Positions 34,887 to 44,763 of a stretch of DNA of 64,000 nucleotides are shown here, in pieces. Source of the stretch: Paenibacillus monticola (GTDB lineage Bacteria; Bacillota; Bacilli; Paenibacillales; Paenibacillaceae); the NCBI RefSeq assembly GCF_009664975.1, contig NZ_WJXB01000002.1, forward strand, positions 372,001-436,000, given 5' to 3'. Made by a program: the position numbers and the translations under genes. Each line of letters opens with the position of its first letter. Position 1 is the first letter of the stretch. Under the pieces are notes generated by a model, which was not told the DNA's origin, made no database searches, and saw only the letters and a program-made list of their open reading frames with translations.

Positions 34887-36581
34887 TTACACATTAAATC
34901 TGGCTACTAATCCCTGCAGCCCTTGAGCCATTGTACTCAACTCACTCGCCGAGGAAGCAATTTGCTCTACCGAGGCCATTTGCTCTTGTGAAGCCGCCGA
35001 TACATTCTGGGTGCTCGCGGCAGTGGTTTCAGAGATTAGCGTAACGGTGCGGATCGATTCTACAATCTCATCCGTGGCAGCGGTAATCTCTTCTACTGCT
35101 CCTGAGACCTCCTGAACTTGTCCAGCCAATGAGTCTATAGATAAACGAATCTCTCCAAAGGAACGTCCGGCCTCCTGGATAATTTCTGTGCCCCCCTCTA
35201 CTTCGATGATGCTGCTCTTCATAACCTTCATGGCTACATCAGCATCTGTCTGTATCCCCTTCGCCATGTCAGCAATCAGATTGGCCGATTCAGCGGATTG
35301 CTCCGCCAGCTTGCGGACCTGATCCGCAACTACGGCAAACCCTCTGCCATGCTCACCTGCCCGTGCCGCCTCAATCGTTGCATTCAGTGCCAGCATGTTC
35401 GTCTCGGAAGCAATTCCCTTAATTACACCAACAAGGCTGCTGATTTCCTGGGAACGCTTCACGAAACCTAATACTTGTCCGGACAATGTTTGAATGGAGT
35501 GATTGATCGAGGCCATCTGCTGGCCAGCAGCCTGAAGCGATTCATCACCGGCAATTGCAAATTCTGCGGAGCGCAGTGAAGCCTCAGAAATATCCTGTAC
35601 GCTGGTAGCAATCTGGCCGATCCCTATCGACATTTCATAAATTGTCGTCATATTGGTCTGTAAATCATTCATCTGTTGGCCCGTTCCAGAAGCAACTTCA
35701 CCCATAATATCTGCTATCCGTTCCGTAGCCTCAGCGGTCGAACCACTATCCGCAGTAAGCTTGGCAGAGGAAACTGCTAGACCCTTAGCTGATTGGTTAA
35801 CCTGTTCAATCATTGCTCTCAGATTATCTGTCATTTTATTATAATTCGTTGCTAATTCACCGATTTCGTCCTTCGAACGGACGTTTAGCTTGCGCGTAAG
35901 ATCAGCGTCACCATCAGCAATTTCTTTTAATTGATGGTTTACATCACGAAGCGGTTTAAGAATCCGCGCCGATAGCAGGAGGGCAATAATCAATGCCAAT
36001 ACAACCGATAAGCCCGTCACTCCAAAGCTGACAATCATTGCATTGTTACGATGCTCGTCCGCTTGGGTCTGCTCCTTTTGGATCTCTTCTGTCAGCATTT
36101 TTTGGAAGACTACTTGAGATTCAATCATTGAGTTAAGAGATAAGTTGGTGAAGGATTTCTGAGCTTCCGGAAAATTCCCAGCCTTCGCTAAGGCGAAGGC
36201 CTCTTTGAGTACAGTCAGGTAATCATTCCATTTCCCTTCCAGGTCGGTGACTCCTTTGAGCTCCGCTTCACTTAACCCCTCGCTCTTAAGTGCAGTTATC
36301 GATTCGCTAATGGTCGGCAGGATGGCCTCGTACTGAGCGAGATATGTGCTTCCAGCATCCGTGTTGCCCATGATATAACGGGCACCCAATTCATCCGCGT
36401 TACGGATCTTATCCGTCAATCCTTGAACCAGCGATAGTTTATTCCAGTTTCGATTAGCCTGATCTGTCAGCATGGAAACTTTTCCCTGAAACAAGGTATT
36501 ACCCGCAATAGCAACCAAGAAGACAATGATAACAGCGGTGAAACCTAATAATATTCTCGCCCGAATTCCTTTAAACATAGT
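34887..36581 (-). CDS. Methyl-accepting chemotaxis protein
   Basis: A 564-residue transmembrane receptor. TM1 (about 8-30) and TM2 (about 186-208) flank an outside four-helix-bundle ligand domain. HAMP (about 210-262) and the cytoplasmic signalling domain follow, with the hairpin tip [20 protein letters not shown] then [20 protein letters not shown]. The ATG at 36581 has GGAGG 8 bases upstream. No che genes are adjacent. Given the neighbouring sugar genes, a sugar or other nutrient ligand is possible but not shown. Confidence 0.93.
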   Translation of the reverse strand, partial: TMFKGIRARILLGFTAVIIVFLVAIAGNTLFQGKVSMLTDQANRNWNKLSLVQGLTDKIRNADELGARYIMGNTDAGSTYLAQYEAILPTISESITALKSEGLSEAELKGVTDLEGKWNDYLTVLKEAFALAKAGNFPEAQKSFTNLSLNSMIESQVVFQKMLTEEIQKEQTQADEHRNNAMIVSFGVTGLSVVLALIIALLLSARILKPLRDVNHQLKEIADGDADLTRKLNVRSKDEIGELATNYNKMTDNLRAMIEQVNQSAKGLAVSSAKLTADSGSTAEATERIADIMGEVASGTGQQMNDLQTNMTTIYEMSIGIGQIATSVQDISEASLRSAEFAIAGDESLQAAGQQMASINHSIQTLSGQVLGFVKRSQEISSLVGVIKGIASETNMLALNATIEAARAGEHGRGFAVVADQVRKLAEQSAESANLIADMAKGIQTDADVAMKVMKSSIIEVEGGTEIIQEAGRSFGEIRLSIDSLAGQVQEVSGAVEEITAATDEIVESIRTVTLISETTAASTQNVSAASQEQMASVEQIASSASELSTMAQGLQGLVARFNV

Positions 36582-36733
36582 TATTTCCTCCATATCTGTA
36601 TGTAATATGCACCGTGAAACTTGTAAATCAGTATGTATATCCTGTAGCCTCTCTGATACTTTCATCCTACAACTCCAGGCTTAAATGAACCTGAAATCGA
36701 ACTGAGAGTAAGCTGAAAGTACTATTCTGATAT

Positions 36734-36780
36734 AAAAAGAGATTGCCACAAGTCATTTAAAATGACCTAAGGCAATCTCT
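36734..36780 (-). terminator. Intrinsic terminator of the PTS operon
   Basis: A perfect 10-bp stem (AGAGATTGCC with GGCAATCTCT), an inner GTCAT/ATGAC pair and a T5 run on the minus strand, 31 bp after the EIIA stop codon. Confidence 0.85.
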
Positions 36781-36810
36781 TTGTTATTCCAATGCTATTC
36801 GCAAATCCCC

Positions 36811-37269
36811 TCAGATCGCAATCTGAGCCATCAATGCGTATATTTCTTCTTTACTGGCAGCTTCCGCCAACGCGGCGCGGAAATCGTCATCCACCAGCTT
36901 GCGGGAGAGTTGCTGCAATATCTTCAGATGTTCATTACCCGGCTGATGCTGGGGGATCGCCAGCATGAATACAATAGTTACATCCTCATCATCGATACTG
37001 TCCCAATCCACGCCAGTCCGGCTAATGCCAAGTGCGATGGCCGGTCTGGCTACGCCTTCCGATTTGCCGTGCGGTATTGCGATCCCGAAGCCAATACCTG
37101 TAGAAGATTCCTTTTCACGGCTTAATACAGATGCTTCAAAGACAGCTTGATCACTCAAAGCCCCAGTTTGCTGAAGCAGTCCAGCCAGTTCGCTAACAAT
37201 TTCCCGTTTTCCAGTGGACTCCAGCGTTAATTGTATACTTTCCGGTTTAAGTAAATCTGTAATCAGCAT
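36811..37269 (-). CDS. PTS fructose-type EIIA component
   Basis: A 152-residue cytosolic phosphocarrier of the mannitol/fructose EIIA class. His67 in GIGFGIAIPHGKS is the phosphorylation site. LKILQQLSRKL near residue 115 and a C-terminal helix complete the fold. It takes phosphate from HPr and passes it to the EIIB domain of the gene upstream (39 bp away). A free EIIA plus EIIBC arrangement is common for fructose PTS in this phylum. Confidence 0.92.
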   Translation of the reverse strand: MLITDLLKPESIQLTLESTGKREIVSELAGLLQQTGALSDQAVFEASVLSREKESSTGIGFGIAIPHGKSEGVARPAIALGISRTGVDWDSIDDEDVTIVFMLAIPQHQPGNEHLKILQQLSRKLVDDDFRAALAEAASKEEIYALMAQIAI

Positions 37270-37307
37270 AATTCTTTACTCCTATCTCTTCTGTTCTCTA
37301 TTTGTAG

Positions 37308-38750
37308 TTATTCTCTTGCTGCTTGTTTTTGATTGCTCACATTGTCCTTGCGTTGCTTCAAATCCTTCAGGAAATTGACACAGAATGCCGTAACAAAGGT
37401 ACCCACTACTATGGCGATGATGAACATCAGAACATTATCAATCGCTCCAAGTAACGCTACTATTGGACCACCATGCGGCACGCTGTCCCCAACTCCACCC
37501 AGCATAGCGATGACTGCTCCCGACATCGCACCTACCATCAAGCTTGGAATCACCCGCAGCGGGTCACCGGCTGCAAATGGAATTGCGCCTTCGGTTATGC
37601 CGCATAAACCCATTGCTAACGCAGCTTTCCCCGCTTCCTTTTCTTCCTTGTTGTACAGATTTTTACGCAGCAGCGTAGCTAATCCCATACCTAGAGGAGG
37701 CGTACAGATTGCTGCAGCGATTGCTCCCATGACCGCAACATTCCCCGCGCCAATCATCGAGGTTCCGAACAGAAATGCGACCTTATTCACCGGTCCGCCC
37801 ATATCAAAGGAAATCATGGCCCCGAGGATCAGTGCGAGCAGTATGGAGCTGCTTCCCTGCATCCCATTTAAGAACTCGGTCAGACCATTCATCAGAGAAG
37901 CAATCGGTTTACCTACGACAAATATAAATACTGCGCCTGTAAGTAAGGTGGAGATAATCGGGATCACCAAGATCGGCATAATCGGCTGGACCATTTTGGG
38001 TACTTTCCATCTCTTAATCCAAAGTGCTAAATATCCGGCCAGAAACCCGGCTACGATACCGCCGATAAAGCCAGCGCCTGCAGAACTATCGTAAAAGCTG
38101 CCATTCGCGGCAATAAATCCGGCGATCATACCAGGTGCAATACCGGGACGGTCAGCAATGCTATAGGCGATAAACCCGGCCAGAATCGGCACCATAAAGG
38201 TAAAAGCTGCTCCTCCAATATCACTGATATGCATCCAGAAAGAGTTCTCCGGAATTGCTAGCCCAGTGGGAGTCGGCTCGCCGCCAATCGCTAGTGCCAG
38301 TGCGATCAGCAATCCACCAACGACAACGAACGGAATCATGTAGGATACACCACTCATCAAATGACGGTAGATCAGATTTTGCTTGCCTCGGATTTCCTGC
38401 TTCGCTTCCTCAACAGATTTCAGCTTCTTGGAGGCTTGCGGCGCAACCACTGTTCCATCCAAAAATAGTTGGATCAGCCTTTTCGGATCTTTGACAGCAT
38501 CCTTCGTTCCACATTCATAGATTGCCTTGCCTGCGAACCGGGATAGATCTACCCCTTTGTCAGCGGCAATAATAATACCGTCCGCTTCCGCAATATCTTT
38601 ATCGGTTAATACATTTTCTGTGCCTACAGACCCCTGTGTCTCCACCTTGATCTCCACATCGAGCTCTTTCGCAGCTCTGGATAGCTTCTCCGCAGCGATA
38701 TACGTATGGGCAATGCCCGTTGGACATGCAGTTATTCCTAATAGCTTCAT
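37308..38750 (-). CDS. PTS fructose-type EIIBC component
   Basis: A 480-residue membrane sugar transporter. The EIIB domain (1-100) carries phospho-Cys9 in LLGITACPTGIAHTYIAAE. The EIIC domain (about 125-465) has eight to ten membrane helices with FDMGGPVNKVAFLFG and GITEGAIPFAAGDPLRV, both typical of the fructose/mannitol group. With the EIIA gene it makes a full permease that imports and phosphorylates a hexose. No 1-phosphofructokinase gene lies next to it, so fructose is not certain; mannosylglycerate- or mannose-like substrates are possible. The start ATG follows AAGGAGGAG. Confidence 0.92.
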   Translation of the reverse strand: MKLLGITACPTGIAHTYIAAEKLSRAAKELDVEIKVETQGSVGTENVLTDKDIAEADGIIIAADKGVDLSRFAGKAIYECGTKDAVKDPKRLIQLFLDGTVVAPQASKKLKSVEEAKQEIRGKQNLIYRHLMSGVSYMIPFVVVGGLLIALALAIGGEPTPTGLAIPENSFWMHISDIGGAAFTFMVPILAGFIAYSIADRPGIAPGMIAGFIAANGSFYDSSAGAGFIGGIVAGFLAGYLALWIKRWKVPKMVQPIMPILVIPIISTLLTGAVFIFVVGKPIASLMNGLTEFLNGMQGSSSILLALILGAMISFDMGGPVNKVAFLFGTSMIGAGNVAVMGAIAAAICTPPLGMGLATLLRKNLYNKEEKEAGKAALAMGLCGITEGAIPFAAGDPLRVIPSLMVGAMSGAVIAMLGGVGDSVPHGGPIVALLGAIDNVLMFIIAIVVGTFVTAFCVNFLKDLKQRKDNVSNQKQAARE

Positions 38751-38883
38751 TACTTCTCCTCCTTGATTGCTGGCATCTCCCCTGAAATAACAGAACCCTT
38801 ATCAGGTTGTATACCTATCATAGCTGCAAAAGAATGAAGAAGCGGCAGGATTACTTCCGCATATACCGGTAAAAAAGCGGAGA

Positions 38884-40806
38884 CTACCCCCGTTTCTCAC
38901 CTGCCAAAAGTGTCATAGTCTTCTCAGGGGTTGCTGTTCGCAGACTCTCAAGCAGCTCCTTGTCTTCGATAAAATCGGTAATCTCGTGAAACAATTCCTG
39001 GTGTTCCTCTCTGGAGGCCGGAATGTAAGCCAGCAGCAAAACCCACTCGATCTCGCTCTGTCCCCAGAAGATCGGGGCCTTCAGACGAGCGAAGGCTGCA
39101 GAAGAACAAAGGATAAGGGAAGTCTCTCCATGCGGCAGTAGCAGTCCGCCACCCACCGTGGTCGGCGATCGCATCTCACGAATGATAACGGTCTCAGCAT
39201 AATCGGACTTCACGGTTCCCTCCTGTTCCAATAGTCCAGCAAGGTCCATCATGGCTTCAAATGGATGGTCGATCACAAGATCTAACAGGAGACGACCCGG
39301 GTGGAGTAAACTAGCTATCAACGGATAGGAACGGCGGTGCATATGTCGATCGATAAAGCTTTCCACACGCTCTTCATCCTCCTCCATGAATAAGGGGGAA
39401 ACGACGATCACCGGGAGCGGAGCCCCTTTTAACGGAATCACACTGATTACAAAATCAATATCTTTCAGGCTATCCTTGTCAGCCCTCCGCAAATTCTCTT
39501 CACTGATGACATCGACAACGGTCAAGGAAGTGAACTTACGACAGATTTTCGTCTTTAGAAGCATGCTGATGCCAACGCCCATAGAACATACGATCAGAAT
39601 GCGATTTCCTGCCCCATCATGCCGGGAAATCCTTTCAAAGGCCGCTTGGAAATGCAGAGCCGCATAGGATATCTCATCATCGGTGAACAGATATGATACC
39701 AGAAGCTCATCCTTATGCACTACCTCAGCCACTATATCAAAAATATAATAGTAGCTCCGTTTGATTTCCTTCAGCAGCGGATTGGGATAAGAGACCCCCC
39801 CGGCCAATCGGCTTAAGGATGCTTCAAAGTGGAAGACCAAACCTTTCTCCAGTTCGGAATCTCTGCTGAAGGGAAGTCCTGTCCGAAGTGAGACGAGACT
39901 GATGAGATGAGCTCCCATATGCTGTGCTTGCTCCGAGGGATTCGTCGCGCCAAAATTCGAGAAATTAACATGACGCTTAGCCCCGCCAACCATCCAGGCC
40001 AAATAATTCTTCTCCGTCTCTGGAAGTCGAAGCGCGAATAATTGCTCAATCTCGGCGGCTAACTCCAGCGCAACAGCATCATGTGCAGGAACCGGAACGG
40101 CCTTAGTTACAGTTAAGACATGGTTCAGCTTGACGCGTGATATTGTCAACAGAATCGTATAGTTTAAATAATGTAAAGCTTCGCCTGAGAACTCCACACC
40201 TAAACTTCTCTCTGCCACCCGAACGATATGGCGGGCTTTCTGGGCATCAGAATCCAAAAAGAGCTCTTCCAGAATGGTCCCCGGAATCCAACGGGCTTGA
40301 AGCTCTATAATAGAGTTGAGGAAAAACTCCCGTATCCGTTCTTCCTCGCCTTTAATTTGATAGCCGTCCTTACGGGAGCTTTCCAGCTTTAATCCATAAC
40401 TCCCCAAGTGTTTCTGAAGCGTTTCCAAGTCTTCATAAATGATGTTCTTATTCGTATATGAACGGTCACTAAGCTTATCAACCGTGACCTTGCAGGAATC
40501 CAACAGCAGCAGCTTGAGATTCGCAAGCCAGCGGCTAGTAGCCTCTGACAAACCTGTTGAGGGGTCGTTCAGCGCCGCTTCAATATCTTGCCGCTGGCTT
40601 TCACTGATTATGGCGAAGATGCCTTGATTCGGTTTTCTGACAATCTCTCCGAAACTGTTTGTTGACAGCCATTCATCGATAATTTTGAGATCATTCCGAA
40701 TGGTCTTCTCCGACACCTTCAGTTCTCCGGCGATAACTGCTGCGGTTACGGGACCGACCTCCGGCTTGATGCACCGCAAGAGAACTTTGCGCTGCCGCTC
40801 ATTCAT
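38884..40806 (-). CDS. PRD-containing PTS-regulated transcriptional activator (ManR/MtlR-type)
   Basis: A 640-residue regulator with domains in the order HTH (about 1-60: VIAGELKVSEKTIRNDLKII), a second Mga-type HTH (85-165), PRD1 (about 180-285), PRD2 (about 300-395), an EIIB-like domain with Cys407 (ILIVCSMGVGISML) and an EIIA-like domain with His559 (LLLPHGETSL). Such proteins are activated by phosphorylation from HPr and inhibited by the cognate permease when sugar is taken up. It lies 133 bp before the EIIBC gene, its probable target. The ATG follows AAGGATAGGTG. Confidence 0.92.
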   Translation of the reverse strand: MNERQRKVLLRCIKPEVGPVTAAVIAGELKVSEKTIRNDLKIIDEWLSTNSFGEIVRKPNQGIFAIISESQRQDIEAALNDPSTGLSEATSRWLANLKLLLLDSCKVTVDKLSDRSYTNKNIIYEDLETLQKHLGSYGLKLESSRKDGYQIKGEEERIREFFLNSIIELQARWIPGTILEELFLDSDAQKARHIVRVAERSLGVEFSGEALHYLNYTILLTISRVKLNHVLTVTKAVPVPAHDAVALELAAEIEQLFALRLPETEKNYLAWMVGGAKRHVNFSNFGATNPSEQAQHMGAHLISLVSLRTGLPFSRDSELEKGLVFHFEASLSRLAGGVSYPNPLLKEIKRSYYYIFDIVAEVVHKDELLVSYLFTDDEISYAALHFQAAFERISRHDGAGNRILIVCSMGVGISMLLKTKICRKFTSLTVVDVISEENLRRADKDSLKDIDFVISVIPLKGAPLPVIVVSPLFMEEDEERVESFIDRHMHRRSYPLIASLLHPGRLLLDLVIDHPFEAMMDLAGLLEQEGTVKSDYAETVIIREMRSPTTVGGGLLLPHGETSLILCSSAAFARLKAPIFWGQSEIEWVLLLAYIPASREEHQELFHEITDFIEDKELLESLRTATPEKTMTLLAGEKRG

Positions 40807-40866
40807 GGATTCACCTATCCTTAATCGTACTATTTATAGTAGATTATAACATAACCTAGAAGATCC

Positions 40867-41295
40867 TCATTTTCCTTTGAAAATCAGAATTCCACCAATC
40901 ATCACGCCAATACCAGCGAGCTTGTTCCATTGTAATGGTGTCTTCGTCACACCAAACAGCCCCATACTATCGATGATCAAAGCAAAGATCAATTGGGCTA
41001 CCAGTATAAAAGCAACCGAATACGCCGTTCCGAGTCGTCCCATCCCCTGCATAACCGAGAATACTATGAGCACGCCCAAAGCACCGCCAAACAGATAACC
41101 TTTATTGACCGACTGAAACTGACCCAGATGACCATCCCGAATAAAGAGATAAATAATAAAGGATACAATAAATCCCGAGCCGTGAACAAAGGAATTGGTT
41201 AGCCAAAAACCTACCTTTTCACCTAGCCGTGTATTCATTGCCCCTTGAATTGCAATCACGATCCCTGCGAGCAGAGAATAAAAGATGCCTGCCAT
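40867..41295 (-). CDS. YdcZ-type DMT-family transporter
   Basis: A 142-residue membrane protein with five hydrophobic helices and the pattern MAGIFYSLLAGIVIAIQGAM, NTRLGEKVG near the start, and GLFGVTKTPLQWNKLAGIGV near the end, as in the DMT_YdcZ family. Half-size DMT proteins usually act as dimers; the substrate is unknown. The ATG at 41293-41295 has GGGGG 5 bases upstream and lies 13 bp after the Crp-family stop codon, so the two form an operon. Confidence 0.85.
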   Translation of the reverse strand: MAGIFYSLLAGIVIAIQGAMNTRLGEKVGFWLTNSFVHGSGFIVSFIIYLFIRDGHLGQFQSVNKGYLFGGALGVLIVFSVMQGMGRLGTAYSVAFILVAQLIFALIIDSMGLFGVTKTPLQWNKLAGIGVMIGGILIFKGK

Positions 41296-41308
41296 GATAT
41301 CCCCCTGT

Positions 41309-42007
41309 CTATTCGTACAAATTCCCGTTTGCCAGCTCTGACAGCTTGGCTTCATCAAGTACGCTCAAGCGGCCACGCTTACGGGCAATCATCCCCTCAT
41401 CAATGAAGCGCCGCACAATTCGATTCAGATGCCGATAGCTCGTTCCAAGCAATTCTGCTGTCTCGATCAGGCTTGAGGTACGGATCTCCTCCACACGTTG
41501 GGCGCCGCTGTTGTCGGCAAATAAAGACAGCAAATAGCTGGCAAAGCGATTCTCCACCGGATACAGCAGGTTGAGGGCTGACGTCTGCCCTAGTGTATAC
41601 AACTTATGACTTAGCTCCCCGACCAGAAAGCGGAGCAAAGCTGCATTTTCCTCCAGCTCTCGCAGCAGCAACTTTCTTCCCGCCACCAACAGCAGGCTGT
41701 GACCTACGGAGTTGACCTGATTTTTGACGGGATACTGGTGTAATAATTCTACATCTCCAATAAGCGCCATCGGTTTGGCAAACCTCACCAGCATTGATTT
41801 TCCATTGGGCAACAACGTCTGGATCTTAAGCTTCCCTTCGACCAGCACAAATAGACCATCAATATGATCGCCAACGGAGCAGATAGCTTCCCCATCCTCA
41901 TAACACCGCAGCTCCATCTTCTGGGTAACCCTCGGGCTAAATATTCCGTCCAGACCGTGCTCCACCGCCAGGACGCGGATTGCTTCACGGTCATAAATCG
42001 TCTGCAT
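41309..42007 (-). CDS. Crp/Fnr-family transcriptional regulator (YeiL-like)
   Basis: A 232-residue regulator. The cyclic-nucleotide-binding fold (about 15-125) includes YEDGEAICSVGDHIDGLFVL and VEGKLKIQTLLPNGKSM, but the Arg-Ser pair used to hold cAMP phosphate is not evident. The C-terminal HTH (about 165-215) reads SLIETAELLGTSYRHLNRIV. The start ATG at 42007 has GGAGG 9 bases upstream; an ATG three codons earlier is fused to that site. A perfect palindrome at 42066-42081 is a candidate operator. It is paired with the YdcZ-type transporter, which it probably controls. Confidence 0.85.
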   Translation of the reverse strand: MQTIYDREAIRVLAVEHGLDGIFSPRVTQKMELRCYEDGEAICSVGDHIDGLFVLVEGKLKIQTLLPNGKSMLVRFAKPMALIGDVELLHQYPVKNQVNSVGHSLLLVAGRKLLLRELEENAALLRFLVGELSHKLYTLGQTSALNLLYPVENRFASYLLSLFADNSGAQRVEEIRTSSLIETAELLGTSYRHLNRIVRRFIDEGMIARKRGRLSVLDEAKLSELANGNLYE

Positions 42008-42065
42008 TCTCTGCATCCTCCTTATGTTTACTTGCTTCAGTGTAGATTAGAATGCCCAGCAGAAA

Positions 42066-42081
42066 AAGGACATATGTCCTT
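42066..42081. promoter_or_regulatory. Candidate operator of the Crp-family regulator
   Basis: AAGGACATATGTCCTT is a perfect 16-bp palindrome 59 bp before the regulator's start codon, the right place for autoregulation. It differs from the TGTGA-type Crp and TTGAT-type Fnr boxes, so a dedicated specificity is implied. Confidence 0.55.
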
Positions 42082-42116
42082 AAATGATAACTTCGCACTT
42101 ATGCGGGTTACATAAT

Positions 42117-42167
42117 AAAAACCAAATGTTATCAATCCACTGCAAAGGGACTGGTAAACATTTGGTT
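42117..42167 (-). terminator. Intrinsic terminator after the stalk-domain protein gene
   Basis: A perfect 11-bp stem (AACCAAATGTT with AACATTTGGTT) with a 26-base loop and T5 on the minus strand. Confidence 0.75.
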
Positions 42168-42224
42168 CGAGTTAGAATTACTGTTACTATTATTGAACTT
42201 GGTCAGCTAGCTGGTTTGTACATC

Positions 42225-43136
42225 CTAGAGTTTGGTCTCCCCTGGGATAGCGACAATGAAATAGTAACGTGTGTCGGGCCAGTCATTCAGTTGACCTGAT
42301 TCTGCGGAGGTTCCATCTGTATAGACCATTCCATAAAGAACCTGACTTCCCCATATACTATCATAGAAATACGCATACCCATCAGATAGAACGGGTTTTA
42401 CTCCATATTCTTTTTGAACGGGGTGTCCGAACAGAAACGTAATATCTTTGTTGACCGCTTCCTTGGAGCTGTCCAGATCTGCTGCCCACATCACTTTTTT
42501 AATATTATGGTAGATTTCGTAGTACGTTACTAAATCCCCATATACAACGAAATAGCGATCCGACTTTCCTTTAGGAAAATAATAAGTTACAGACAAAGCC
42601 TCATCATCAGCGGTCAGTTGATAGGGTTCGCTTTCATCGACCGGCATTTGCATGGCAGCTTTTCTCGAAATTACCAGGTCACCGCTGTTAAAGTTTTTTA
42701 CAATAGCTGCACTGGCGCTTTCCTGAATCCAGACTGTTTTTGTTATAGCATCTACTTTCACGCTGGCACCTAGCGCCTCAGCAATGAATCTTAGCGGTAC
42801 AGTGACTCTGCCTTCCACAATCTTTACGGGAGCGTCCAGCGGTACAAGCTTGGAGTTAACCGACACCATCCATTTACCGGCAATAAGCTCAATAATCGTA
42901 GCATCTCTTGTTATTGTCGCTTTCTTTGCTACAGCATCCCACTGAATAACCGTATTATTAAAACTTTGAAAAACCTTAATCGGCACCATTGTTCTGCCAG
43001 AAACCAGCAATACTCCATACTCGACACTCGAATTATTTACCATAATCTTAAGATTTGAAGCTGCAACCGCCGAACCGATTCCGCATAAGGAAAAAAGCAT
43101 GAATATCAAGAACTGCAGTCCTGCCTTCCGGATCAT
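42225..43136 (-). CDS. Secreted stalk-domain (copper amine oxidase N-terminal-like) protein
   Basis: A 303-residue exported protein. A signal peptide (about 1-26, ending AVA) is followed by the copper-amine-oxidase N-terminal-like stalk domain (about 28-132): VSGRTMVPIKVFQSF, then a second half VEGRVTVPLRFIAEALGASV and ITKTVWIQ. This domain is common in wall-associated proteins of this phylum and has no enzyme activity. The C-terminal 150 residues are of unknown fold. It follows the DUF4173 gene with 21 bp between, so the two are probably one transcript. Confidence 0.85.
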   Translation of the reverse strand: MIRKAGLQFLIFMLFSLCGIGSAVAASNLKIMVNNSSVEYGVLLVSGRTMVPIKVFQSFNNTVIQWDAVAKKATITRDATIIELIAGKWMVSVNSKLVPLDAPVKIVEGRVTVPLRFIAEALGASVKVDAITKTVWIQESASAAIVKNFNSGDLVISRKAAMQMPVDESEPYQLTADDEALSVTYYFPKGKSDRYFVVYGDLVTYYEIYHNIKKVMWAADLDSSKEAVNKDITFLFGHPVQKEYGVKPVLSDGYAYFYDSIWGSQVLYGMVYTDGTSAESGQLNDWPDTRYYFIVAIPGETKL

Positions 43137-43157
43137 TGTGTCATCCCCTCAATATCT

Positions 43158-44651
43158 TCACTTTCTAAAATAATTCTCCAACGCCCGCTGCGCCCGATAC
43201 TCTGACACATTAAAGGACGGCCAGCTCCGTTCCATTTGCCTCATATCCCCAAGTTTCTCTTGCAGATAGGGGTCCAATATCCCCTCCGCATTACGACTAA
43301 AGCTGATTAAGGTAGGAATTGCTTCAGACGACAGCCTAGACAAATATGCGGCATCTATATTACTGCTTACTTCATATCGGTCGATATTATTATTCGCGAT
43401 AATAACGTCCATTCCTATATAGTTCATAACAACATAGGAAAGCAAGCCGAGCATAATATAGCATTTAGCCAGTGGGAACTCCTTCTTGCTTATCCGTATT
43501 GCGGCGAGACACAGCAGCAACGCCAGAAAGATCATAAAGGAATGAACCAGGAAACGAATATACGTGTATCCATAGGCTTGTTCATAAAGCGTCAGCCGCG
43601 TGTAGGCAGAATATAACATCACTGTGGAACAGCCGGCCAGCACATACAGCAGGACATTGATGATTCTGTGCAACAACTGATTGCTCTTTCCGCTGAAAAG
43701 TAGTGCCACCATCAGAATCACAAAATTAATCGCCGTTACCATAATTAACTCGAAGAAACCACTCCGGGCATAATCCGCATAGGAACTGTCGGCAGGCAGC
43801 ACACCCTCCCATGCACCGAACAAATAAGAAAATTGTACAAATACGAACAGCACATAAACCGTATTAATAGCGACGAGTATAGTCGTTATGATCACCGGAT
43901 CGACTTTAAAGGTTATCGGCTCCAGTTCAAGCTCGCTCTCGTTAGGCTGCGGCAAGGTCCAGTTATAAATCTTCGAATCTACAAATCCCCATACTAAGCC
44001 GAAGAAGCCCAGTCCCAGCATAACAACCCAGAGTACCCGCACAACTCCTTCACCAAACGAAATTCGGTCCAGTAAGGTAGGAAATTCATCCAGTATATGC
44101 TTGAATACCCCATCTGCCGATGAGAGCAGTGAAATCACAATCAGCAGCAGCGGAAAAGATATAGCCAATCCAATCAGCACTTTTATCAGCACCTGTTTGC
44201 GTTCATCCTGCAGTTTGCGCCCGCTGGTTCTTTTGATAATCGTTAATACGGTGTTCCAATGCCTTAGAGTCTGCGGAAAAAAATGCTCCAGGGCATTGCC
44301 AATAATTCCGATCCGACTCCAGGAAGGCCGCTTGTCACTAAGCAGGTAAGTCATATGTAGTATGATCAGCACTGGGATCACCAACAAATTCAGCCCGAAG
44401 AAAAACCAGTTATGAAATAAGGCATTCGTCAAGGAAAGTAGAGCGATCACTCCTAGTAAAGTATAGCTGAATCCTGTAGGCTTGCGTATCTTATCCTTGG
44501 CATAATACAGCATAAAGACGTAGAACAGACTCACAAAGATGGGATAAGATACGCCCGCCATTTTCCCATAGAACAAGTACTGATGAATAATAGCCAATAG
44601 AAATGCAGCAATTAAGGCGGATACCGGCCTAGATCTAGCTTCATCGGTCAT
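43158..44651 (-). CDS. DUF4173 multi-pass membrane protein
   Basis: A 497-residue protein with about ten membrane helices. The middle segment SSYADYARSGFFELIMVTAI and the later YSAYTRLTLYEQAYGYTYIR are the signature blocks of DUF4173; the C-terminal part faces the outside and ends YRAQRALENYFRK. The function of the family is unknown. The ATG at 44649-44651 has GGAGG 8 bases upstream. It forms a likely operon with the stalk-domain protein gene. Confidence 0.85.
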   Translation of the reverse strand: MTDEARSRPVSALIAAFLLAIIHQYLFYGKMAGVSYPIFVSLFYVFMLYYAKDKIRKPTGFSYTLLGVIALLSLTNALFHNWFFFGLNLLVIPVLIILHMTYLLSDKRPSWSRIGIIGNALEHFFPQTLRHWNTVLTIIKRTSGRKLQDERKQVLIKVLIGLAISFPLLLIVISLLSSADGVFKHILDEFPTLLDRISFGEGVVRVLWVVMLGLGFFGLVWGFVDSKIYNWTLPQPNESELELEPITFKVDPVIITTILVAINTVYVLFVFVQFSYLFGAWEGVLPADSSYADYARSGFFELIMVTAINFVILMVALLFSGKSNQLLHRIINVLLYVLAGCSTVMLYSAYTRLTLYEQAYGYTYIRFLVHSFMIFLALLLCLAAIRISKKEFPLAKCYIMLGLLSYVVMNYIGMDVIIANNNIDRYEVSSNIDAAYLSRLSSEAIPTLISFSRNAEGILDPYLQEKLGDMRQMERSWPSFNVSEYRAQRALENYFRK

Positions 44652-44763
44652 GGTAAATACCTCCATTTTATTACTTTCTATTCCTTATTCTAAATGATAA
44701 AATAAGAAAATAAAGAGAAAGAAATTTTGAGATATTTCCTATTTTAGGAGAGGGGCTATCCCT

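Noticed and set aside
37333-38094. Plus-strand 253-codon open frame
   Set aside because: Antisense of the PTS EIIBC gene; composition reflects the membrane-protein codons on the other strand.
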